DNA from: a virus
Length of the DNA: 21,001 nt
Reading direction: 5' to 3' (one strand)
IMG/VR virus record: IMGVR_UViG_3300017763_003495
Location: 1 to 21,001 of that record
Positions 6,522 to 12,519 of this stretch are shown here, piece by piece. Under the pieces are notes generated by a model. The model was given only the letters and a program-made list of their open reading frames with translations, was not told where the DNA came from and searched no databases. Numbering within the stretch: the first letter of the stretch is position 1; every line of letters begins with the position of its first letter. The translations under genes and the position numbers were made by a program.

Positions 6522-8468
6522 ATGGCAGTAGATTATAACATAGTAGCTGAAAAAATATTTCGTATTCTAAAAGGACGTGGTTATTCTGTACAATTATTTG
6601 ATGCAGAAGATGGCAATGAAATTGTTGATCCAAAAAAAGCAAGATTCTTTTATATACAGGAGCCTAATTTAATGGTAAATCTAAGTATAGAAAATAGTGA
6701 AGTAAAGCTACATAAAGGACCAGAATCTATAGATGAAGTAGCATCTACAGTGGCTTCTTTAAAGAAATTAGCCAGAGATAACTTATTAGACTTTGATTTA
6801 CGTGAATTTGGAAGGGAAATTAAGCCTAAAAATTATAGTTTTAGGTTAAATAACAATATGGAACAGATTAAAACAGAAGGCTATTCAGCCATTGCAGGCA
6901 CGGTAAAAACTAGTACTCAAAAACTAGAAAATGCCAAGCTATTAATTAAACACAGATCTCCAGTGAATGAAGAAATTCCTGGTGCAAGATCAAGAAACAT
7001 TTCAGCATTATACATTGAAAACGGTCAAGGTGAAAGATTTAAATATCCTTTCATTCACTTGAATGGTGCAAGAGCGATGACACGTCACGTACAAAATGGT
7101 GGTAACCTTTACGATGAAGTTGGTCAAAGTATTGTAAACATGAGTGAACAAATGAGTAAGATCAGAGAAGTATTAAATGTAATGAGACGTTCTCCTGCAA
7201 TACAAGAACAAGGTGGTTCTGTTTATAATTCTATGTTAACAAGACAAGACAGATTAAGAGAAACGATCAAAAAATTAACTACTATTGAAGGTTACAACAA
7301 CTATGTAGAAAATTTTGCTAGACACGAAAGCAAAGAATATGATCAAGACACTCTAAACAAACTAAAAGAAAAATTTACAGTTAGTTCAATGGACAACAGA
7401 GTTGCTGAACTACTTCCAATGATACAAGAAATACATGATGAAGAAATCAATGACAATGCGTCATTAAGAAATCGTATCGCAAAAGAATTAGAAAAAGGTG
7501 CAATAGAAATGCATCCTAGATCAGCAGGACAATCAGAGTATGCACCATCAAACATAATGAAGTTTAATGATAGCAAAGCTGAGTTGGCTTACAAGATTTC
7601 AGATTTAGCCGCAAGAGCTAAAAACGATGAAGTTTCTGTATTCTTAGCTAGAATGTCAGACAAACTAACAGGCATTGACAAAGACCCAATGGTGCAAGAT
7701 GATGTTGCAACTATTAGATCAATTCTTGCAAAAGTAAAAGATCCAGCAGAACAAAAAGATGTAGCTAGTAATGAATCAAAAGATTTACCAGAGCTATCAA
7801 AATTAGATGAAAGCTTCGATAGAATTTTAGGTATGTATTCAGATACAATGAATTTTGAAGATGCTGAAACTTTAGCTAAAGCAAAAGACAAGTTTACTTA
7901 CATTGGTAAAAATGTAAATCCAAAAGTAAGTTACAACAGTTGGTTAAAAGATATTAAATCAAAAGAAATTGATGATCCACAATTAAAAGATAGAATTCAA
8001 AACAAAGGTGCGTATGGTGTATCAGGTGATAACCATGCTAAATGGTCACAAGAATATAGAGCCTACAAAGCAGAAGCTGAAGGTGAAACAGAAGCACCAG
8101 TTGAAACAAGTGATATACCACAAGGTGACTTTTCAGAAAATGATGCGGCAGATTTAGAGCATGATTTTGAAGAGTACAGAGATGCAGTACATGATTCAAT
8201 CAAAACAGATGCTCATTACCAGGGTAAATCAAAAGAAGAAATTATTGATATGTTAAGAAAAGAAGCAGACTCAATTGGATATGCAGATGTATCAGACGGT
8301 GACAGACACCCATCAGAACCAGACTGGTTAAACAGAATTGCTGATGAAATGTCAAAAGAAGAAGCTTCACCGGAAACTGTTAATGCAGAAAATATGCAAG
8401 GTACAGATAAATTACCACATCATTCAGATGAATTAGCTAGAATGGTAGCATTATCAGGAATTAGATAA
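6522..8468 (+). CDS. Large uncharacterised late protein (648 aa), probably virion-associated
   Basis: The gene follows gp17 behind its own late promoter, where T4 has the tail sheath gene, but the sequence does not look like gp18. Residues 1-230 look folded (FRILKGRGYSVQLFD; a conserved-looking FKYPFIHLNGARAMTRHVQ near residue 170). Residues 230-460 are rich in long charged helices. The tail from about 500 on is acidic and probably disordered. There is no signal peptide, membrane segment or nucleotide-binding motif. An in-frame ATG at 6858 carries a TAAATA core 5 nt upstream, so an N-terminally shorter form (536 aa) could exist. Late expression and size suggest a structural or packaged protein; no family assigned. 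Confidence 0.85.
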   Translation: MAVDYNIVAEKIFRILKGRGYSVQLFDAEDGNEIVDPKKARFFYIQEPNLMVNLSIENSEVKLHKGPESIDEVASTVASLKKLARDNLLDFDLREFGREIKPKNYSFRLNNNMEQIKTEGYSAIAGTVKTSTQKLENAKLLIKHRSPVNEEIPGARSRNISALYIENGQGERFKYPFIHLNGARAMTRHVQNGGNLYDEVGQSIVNMSEQMSKIREVLNVMRRSPAIQEQGGSVYNSMLTRQDRLRETIKKLTTIEGYNNYVENFARHESKEYDQDTLNKLKEKFTVSSMDNRVAELLPMIQEIHDEEINDNASLRNRIAKELEKGAIEMHPRSAGQSEYAPSNIMKFNDSKAELAYKISDLAARAKNDEVSVFLARMSDKLTGIDKDPMVQDDVATIRSILAKVKDPAEQKDVASNESKDLPELSKLDESFDRILGMYSDTMNFEDAETLAKAKDKFTYIGKNVNPKVSYNSWLKDIKSKEIDDPQLKDRIQNKGAYGVSGDNHAKWSQEYRAYKAEAEGETEAPVETSDIPQGDFSENDAADLEHDFEEYRDAVHDSIKTDAHYQGKSKEEIIDMLRKEADSIGYADVSDGDRHPSEPDWLNRIADEMSKEEASPETVNAENMQGTDKLPHHSDELARMVALSGIR

Positions 8469-8488
8469 ACCAAATCTTAGGAGAGTTT

Positions 8489-8668
8489 ATGAAATTACCA
8501 AAGTTTAAAATGCCAAAAATGCCAAATGTTGGTAAGATGGCCAATGAAGCAAAAGGTAAAGTAACAGGCGCAGTATCAGGAGCAACTGATAAAGTAAAAG
8601 GCGCAGTATCAGGAACATCAAAAAAAGTTACTGGTGCAATTAAGAACTTAAATCCATTTAAAAAATAG
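8489..8668 (+). CDS. Small basic protein with three 11-residue repeats
   Basis: A 59-residue frame starts at ATG 8489, 5 nt after AGGAG (8479-8483), a good ribosome site. The sequence is Lys-rich with no Cys, Trp or Tyr. Residues 24-34, 35-45 and 46-56 are imperfect 11-mers of the form KVxGAVSGxxx, encoded by visibly related 33-nt units. Eleven-residue repeats with alternating Lys and small hydrophobic residues, as in synuclein or LEA proteins, often form extended amphipathic helices that contact membranes. The N-terminus (MKLPKFKMPKMPN) is basic and Pro-rich. It lies just downstream of the 648-residue late gene and 1 nt before the promoter of the B12 module. Function unknown; membrane or nucleic-acid binding is inference. 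Confidence 0.75.
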   Translation: MKLPKFKMPKMPNVGKMANEAKGKVTGAVSGATDKVKGAVSGTSKKVTGAIKNLNPFKK

Positions 8669-8669
8669 A

Positions 8670-8698
8670 TTGACTTCGGAGCAACAAAAAGGTATACT
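8670..8698 (+). promoter_or_regulatory. Sigma70-type promoter of the B12 module (TTGACT-17-TATACT)
   Basis: The -35 hexamer TTGACT (8670-8675) and -10 hexamer TATACT (8693-8698) each differ from consensus by one base and are separated by an ideal 17 bp. Transcription should begin near 8705, just ahead of the riboswitch. The host RNA polymerase could therefore transcribe this operon early, without the phage late factors. Confidence 0.8.
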
Positions 8699-8705
8699 AA
8701 AGAAT

Positions 8706-8820
8706 AATTAGTACCGAAATGCATGGTGGGAAATCAAGGTGTAATTCCTTGGCTCTTCCAGGAACCGTAAAGTCGGAGCGCCACCCGGTACAGTCCGCTG
8801 TCGAATGAAGGCCTGGAAAA
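8706..8820 (+). promoter_or_regulatory. Cobalamin (B12) riboswitch
   Basis: The leader carries the order of conserved elements of Cobalamin-family riboswitches. P1 pairs GTACCG (8711-8716) with CGGTAC (8786-8791); P2 pairs GGTGG (8725-8729) with CCACC (8781-8785). GGGAA at 8728, the GGTGTAATTCC hairpin (stem 8735-8739 with 8747-8751), the ACCGTAAAGTC segment and GGAGCGCC follow. TTCCAGG (8756-8762), at the L5 position, is perfectly complementary to CCTGGAA (8812-8818), as expected for the L5-L13 kissing loop that switches expression on B12 binding. No terminator follows, so control is probably at translation or by RNA folding near the first gene. High B12 would be expected to reduce expression. 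Confidence 0.85.
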
Positions 8821-8878
8821 GTCTAGTTCTACAATGTAAAGTTAACAGTGGCAATACGGAAACGTAAATAAAACTGTT

Positions 8879-9403
8879 ATGAGTACAACAAAAAAAACAT
8901 TATTAATGATATTATACTACTCAGGCATTCTTGCTTTAAGTAGATTGATACCACATCCACCTAACTTCACACCAATCATAGCCATGGCTGTTTTCATGCC
9001 ATATATGATCCGTGATGTTTATACAGCGATGTTGATTCCATTAGTAGCGATGTTTATATCTGATTTATATTTGGGTATGCATTCATCGATGTTTTGGGTT
9101 TATGGAAGTATAATGTTATGTACACTATTAAGTACATCAACATTAAAACAAAAATCCTTAACACATTTGGCATCAGTATCGGTAGGATCAGCAGTAATGT
9201 TTTATGTGATAACAAATTTTGCTGTATGGTTGACGTCTACAATGTATCCAAAAACATTAGAAGGATTAGTTATGTGTTACACAATGGCTATTCCATTTTT
9301 TCAAAATACATTCGTGAGTACTATTTTATATGTTTCTGTATTATTTGCAATATATGAAACAGCTAAAAGGAGTTATTCATGGCTAAAAAGGCAATACTTG
9401 TAA
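8879..9403 (+). CDS. DUF6580-like membrane protein, putative B12 uptake component
   Basis: The 174-residue protein has five to six hydrophobic segments and the conserved patch SRLIPHPPNFTPIIAMAVF near the N-terminus, plus SDLYLG, WVYGS, VITNFAVWL and MYPKTLEGLV. These match the DUF6580 family of small integral membrane proteins, which look like substrate-binding subunits of vitamin transporters. It is the first gene after the cobalamin riboswitch and overlaps the BtuB-like gene by 25 nt, so both are regulated together. Its likely place is the inner membrane, perhaps moving cobalamin or a precursor after BtuB brings it to the periplasm. No energising ATPase gene is nearby, so it would need host partners or act alone. 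There is no clear Shine-Dalgarno sequence; a CGTAAATA lies 8 nt upstream. Family match fairly sure, substrate inferred. Confidence 0.8.
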   Translation: MSTTKKTLLMILYYSGILALSRLIPHPPNFTPIIAMAVFMPYMIRDVYTAMLIPLVAMFISDLYLGMHSSMFWVYGSIMLCTLLSTSTLKQKSLTHLASVSVGSAVMFYVITNFAVWLTSTMYPKTLEGLVMCYTMAIPFFQNTFVSTILYVSVLFAIYETAKRSYSWLKRQYL

Positions 9404-11244
9404 TACTACTATTCTTTACATGGGGATTTATTTTTAATTCCGTAAATGCAGAAGAAACAAATAATTGGAATTCAGAATCTTTATATGAAAAAGATGACAC
9501 ACCAGTTGTCACTATAACAGTTTACGTATTAAGAGATCCTACATCAAAAACAACAGAATCAATGAGTGTAGATTACGTTGACAGTTATACAATACAAAAC
9601 ACAAACACACAAGACACAGTACAAGCAATTAAAAGAATTACCGGACTGACAGTTATACAATCAGGATCAACAGGACAACAAACGTCAGTATTCATGAGAG
9701 GAACCAATTCTAATCATACTATGGTTGCAATAAATGGTGTCGCAATAAAAGATCACTCTACAACAGGTGGATTGCACGACATAGGTTCTGATTTTATCAA
9801 ACACGTTACCGCAATACAAGTTGTAAAAGGTTCACAAGGAACACTATTTGGTGCAAACGCAGTTGGTGGTGTAATTAATTTTATTACTACAGGCAAGTAC
9901 GAAAACTCAATTTCAACAACTGTAGGATCTAACAATACAAAAAGTTTAACTTTAAAAGTACACAAATATATCAACAATCATTCTATTAGTTTTACAGCAG
10001 ATGGAACAACTTCAGATGGTATATCAGTTGCACCAACTGGAACTGAAAAAGACGGATTTGATGCAAACAATTTTACATTAGATACTGAAAGTAAATATGA
10101 TGGTTTTGATTTAAGAACCACAATAATGAAACGAACTAGTGATGCTGACTTAGACAGCGGCACATCAGATGACTTAGATTACACATCCAAAAGTGATATG
10201 AATCTTTATCAAGTTGGTAGCAAAATTGATAACTCATTAGGTTTTAGTAATTTTACATTCTCTAGAACAGAATACGATAGAGAATATGTTAATGGTACTG
10301 AAATTGATACATATGATTCCAATTCAAATACTTTTATTTTTACTAACACAATACAAAATGAAGAAATTGATTTTACCCCAGGAATTGAATATGAACAGTT
10401 TGACGGTACGTTTAATAACACAGGATCATACACATCATCTGTAGACAAAGAAGGAAACAATGCATCTGTTTTTTTAAACAGTAATGTCAATGTTGGAGAA
10501 GACTTTTTATACTCAATAGGTATAAGACATGACAATCCAAGTTTGTTTGGCGACTACACAACTTATAGATTGGGTGGAGTATATACCGTAACAAATAACT
10601 TTAAATTAAAAAGTAATTACACAACAGCAGTAAAAACACCTACGTTATACGAACTGTACGGGGCAGACAGCTATGGTTACAGTGGTAATGCTAACTTACA
10701 ACCAGAAGAAGCACAAACAATTGATATAGGGTTTGAATATAAGTTTAACAATCATTCGTTGGACTTTGTATATTTTGATACAGACTTAGATAATATGATC
10801 ACATATGGTAATAGTACATATTCTAATGCATCAGGAAAATCCAATAGACATGGTGCTGAAATAAAAACAACATCAACGATAAATGAAAATGTATTTCTTA
10901 GAAATGGATTGACTTGGACGATTGCACAAGACAGCAATAACAAACAAGTTACAAGAAGACCTAGGTGGCAATCATTTTCAGCAGTTGATTGGATACTAGG
11001 TAAATCAAACAATTCACTTGAATATGTGTATATGGGAGAACATCTAGACATCGATTCATCAACTTATGCTACAATTACTAAACCAGCAGTAGGTGTAGCC
11101 AACTTTCATACCAAATATGAAGTAGCAAAAGATACCAATATTGTGTTGTCTTTAAACAATATAACAGACAAAACGTATGAAAGACCAGACGGATATAACC
11201 AAGATGGACGTAATTTTATGTTAACCTTTAAAAAGAACTTTTAA
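9379..11244 (+). CDS. btuB: BtuB-like TonB-dependent vitamin B12 receptor
   Basis: The 621-residue product is full-length for BtuB (E. coli: 614). It has a signal peptide (hydrophobic core LVILLFFTWGF, probable cleavage after SVNA at residue 24), a TonB-box-like DDTPVVTITV (39-48), a plug domain (about 70-170) with SVFMRGTNSNHTMVAINGV and FGANAVGGVINFIT, and a 22-strand-type barrel ending in the C-terminal Phe used for outer-membrane assembly. BtuB binds cobalamin outside the cell and passes it to the periplasm using TonB energy. The start at 9379 has AAAGGAG 6 nt upstream and lies inside the previous gene. The cobalamin riboswitch upstream supports B12 as ligand. A weaker alternative is a related receptor for another corrinoid. 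Confidence 0.92.
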   Translation: MAKKAILVILLFFTWGFIFNSVNAEETNNWNSESLYEKDDTPVVTITVYVLRDPTSKTTESMSVDYVDSYTIQNTNTQDTVQAIKRITGLTVIQSGSTGQQTSVFMRGTNSNHTMVAINGVAIKDHSTTGGLHDIGSDFIKHVTAIQVVKGSQGTLFGANAVGGVINFITTGKYENSISTTVGSNNTKSLTLKVHKYINNHSISFTADGTTSDGISVAPTGTEKDGFDANNFTLDTESKYDGFDLRTTIMKRTSDADLDSGTSDDLDYTSKSDMNLYQVGSKIDNSLGFSNFTFSRTEYDREYVNGTEIDTYDSNSNTFIFTNTIQNEEIDFTPGIEYEQFDGTFNNTGSYTSSVDKEGNNASVFLNSNVNVGEDFLYSIGIRHDNPSLFGDYTTYRLGGVYTVTNNFKLKSNYTTAVKTPTLYELYGADSYGYSGNANLQPEEAQTIDIGFEYKFNNHSLDFVYFDTDLDNMITYGNSTYSNASGKSNRHGAEIKTTSTINENVFLRNGLTWTIAQDSNNKQVTRRPRWQSFSAVDWILGKSNNSLEYVYMGEHLDIDSSTYATITKPAVGVANFHTKYEVAKDTNIVLSLNNITDKTYERPDGYNQDGRNFMLTFKKNF

Positions 11245-11250
11245 TTTTTT
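11228..11250 (+). terminator. Weak candidate terminator after the BtuB gene
   Basis: TTAAAA (11228-11233) can pair with TTTTAA (11239-11244) around a short loop, followed by six T residues (11245-11250). The stem contains only A-T pairs and overlaps the stop codon, so termination would be inefficient at best. Confidence 0.25.
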
Positions 11251-11253
11251 AGG

Positions 11254-11282
11254 TTGACATTTCCGTCATAAATAGATATACT
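11254..11282 (+). promoter_or_regulatory. Sigma70-type promoter of gp32 (TTGACA-17-TATACT)
   Basis: A perfect -35 (TTGACA, 11254-11259), a 17-bp spacer and TATACT (11277-11282) form a strong host-type promoter. It shares spacer length and -10 sequence with the B12-module promoter, so both may belong to one early class. Start is expected near 11289. Confidence 0.8.
11267..11274 (+). promoter_or_regulatory. Late-type octamer (CATAAATA) inside the gp32 promoter
   Basis: CATAAATA lies in the spacer of the sigma70-like promoter. It would start transcripts near 11280, about 108 nt before the gp32 ATG, unlike the leaderless arrangement of the structural genes. T4 gene 32 is likewise transcribed at more than one stage, late included, so dual control is plausible. 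Confidence 0.4.
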
Positions 11283-11314
11283 AGTGTTTAATGTTAGTAA
11301 TGATATTGAACACT
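11283..11314 (+). promoter_or_regulatory. Hairpin in the gp32 mRNA leader
   Basis: AGTGTTTAA (11283-11291) pairs with TTGAACACT (11306-11314) as a 9-bp stem with one G-U pair and a 14-nt loop. It lies at the predicted 5' end of gp32 transcripts, ahead of unstructured repeats. T4 gp32 represses its own translation by nucleating at a leader pseudoknot and spreading over unstructured RNA; the layout here is analogous. Confidence 0.5.
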
Positions 11315-11320
11315 ATTATA

Positions 11321-11380
11321 TACAAACATAGGCAAACATAGGCTAACAAAGGCTAACAAAGGCTAATATAGGCAAAGGAG
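11321..11380 (+). repeat. 10-nt tandem repeats in the gp32 leader, running into its RBS
   Basis: Six consecutive decamers align in register: TACAAACATA, GGCAAACATA, GGCTAACAAA (twice), GGCTAATATA and GGCAAAGGAG. The last one contains the AAGGAG ribosome site, 7 nt before the ATG at 11388. The array is rich in A and unlikely to fold, which suits a cooperative single-strand-binding operator for gp32 itself. Confidence 0.8.
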
Positions 11381-11387
11381 AAATAAT

Positions 11388-12452
11388 ATGGCGACTTTAG
11401 CAGAAATAAGAGCGAAGCTATCAGAACAAGAAACAAAACAAAAAGGTGGTAGCACAGTAGGGGATAATGCAATTTATCCATTCTGGAATATTCCAGAAGG
11501 CACAACATCAACACTAAGATTTTTACCAGACGGCAATAAAGATAATACATTCTTTTGGCAAGAAAGAGCTATGATCAAATTACCATTTCCTGGTATTAAA
11601 GGTTCACAAGATACAAAACCTACTCTAGTACAAATTCCTTGTATGGAGATGTTTAATGAACCATGCCCAATTTTATCTGAAGTAAGGACTTGGTTTAAAG
11701 ATCCTGCACTAGAAGATATGGGAAGAAAATATTGGAAAAAAAGAAGTTACATTTTCCAAGGTTATGTAGTTAATTCTACATTAGACGAACAAGAGACACC
11801 GGAAAATCCAATTAGACGTTTTGTGATTAATCCGTCAATCTTTAACATTATCAGATCAGCATTAATGAATCCTGATATGGAAGATCTACCAACTGATTTA
11901 GAATCAGGTAGAGATTTTAAATTGACTAAAACACAAAAAGGTGGCTATGCAGATTATTCAACATCTACTTGGTCGTTCAAAGCAAGATCATTAAGTGAAT
12001 CAGAAAGAGGTGCTATAGACCAGTATGGTTTGTTTAATCTTTCAGACTTTATGCCAAAGAAACCTTCAGCAGAAGAACTTGGTGTAATGCAAGAAATGTT
12101 TAAAGCATCTGTAGATGGTGAACTGTATGATCCAGATAGATTTGGTCAATACTATAAGCCAGCAGGTTTTAATTCTAGAGGTGGAAACACATCTAGCTCT
12201 GCTAGTACAACAACTACAGTTAACAAAACTGTTGAAACTCCTGTTGCTACTACACCTGCCCAACCTGTACAAACAGAAGCAGTACAACCAGCAGTACAAC
12301 CAGCAGTAGCTACTCCAGTAGCACCTGCACCTGCACAGGTAACTGTTAATGAAACAGTAACAGCAACGGCAACTGACACAGCTAAACCGGCCGCTGGAGT
12401 ATCAGCAGACGACATCTTAGCAATGATCAGAAGTAGACAAGCTAACAAATAA
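11388..12452 (+). CDS. gp32: Single-stranded DNA-binding protein gp32
   Basis: The 354-residue protein resembles the gp32 family that coats ssDNA during replication, recombination and repair. Residues 1-20 form the basic N-terminal region for cooperative binding. The core (about 25-240) contains FWNIPEGTTSTLRFLPDG, KYWKKRSYIFQGYVV and DFMPKKPS. The zinc site of T4 (His-Cys-Cys-Cys) seems reduced: only Cys85 and Cys93 are visible. After residue 250 comes a Thr/Ala/Pro/Val-rich linker of about 80 residues, ending in SADDILAMIRSRQANK rather than the acidic tail of T4 gp32. The start follows AAAGGAG by 7 nt. The leader (promoter, hairpin, decamer repeats) suggests autogenous translational control. 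uvsX follows. Confidence 0.9.
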   Translation: MATLAEIRAKLSEQETKQKGGSTVGDNAIYPFWNIPEGTTSTLRFLPDGNKDNTFFWQERAMIKLPFPGIKGSQDTKPTLVQIPCMEMFNEPCPILSEVRTWFKDPALEDMGRKYWKKRSYIFQGYVVNSTLDEQETPENPIRRFVINPSIFNIIRSALMNPDMEDLPTDLESGRDFKLTKTQKGGYADYSTSTWSFKARSLSESERGAIDQYGLFNLSDFMPKKPSAEELGVMQEMFKASVDGELYDPDRFGQYYKPAGFNSRGGNTSSSASTTTTVNKTVETPVATTPAQPVQTEAVQPAVQPAVATPVAPAPAQVTVNETVTATATDTAKPAAGVSADDILAMIRSRQANK

Positions 12453-12470
12453 AAGTTAAAATGTATTCAA

Positions 12471-12498
12471 GTGGAGAAGTATTAATTTATTTCTCCAC
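12471..12498 (+). other. Intergenic hairpin between gp32 and uvsX
   Basis: GTGGAGAAGTA (12471-12481) pairs with TATTTCTCCAC (12488-12498), an 11-bp stem with one G-U pair and a 6-nt AT loop. No T-tract follows, so it is not a standard terminator. The right arm (TCTCC) is also complementary to GGAGA in the uvsX ribosome site at 12511-12515, so alternative pairing could control uvsX translation; it may instead protect the gp32 mRNA 3' end. Confidence 0.65.
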
Positions 12499-12519
12499 AA
12501 GAATCAGCAAGGAGATATT

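Noticed and set aside
6061-6642. 193-residue minus-strand frame opposite gp17 and the next gene
   Set aside because: It mirrors real plus-strand genes, spans two of them including a promoter, and its protein is a low-complexity shadow.
9094-9357. 87-residue plus-strand frame inside the DUF6580-like gene
   Set aside because: It is an out-of-frame shadow; the overlapping frame has clear family motifs.
11321-11380. Decamer array as coding or CRISPR sequence
   Set aside because: It is non-coding, has no spacers and runs straight into the gp32 ribosome site.
12471-12498. Hairpin after gp32 as a Rho-independent terminator
   Set aside because: The stem is strong but no T-tract follows on the + strand, and uvsX lies close downstream.
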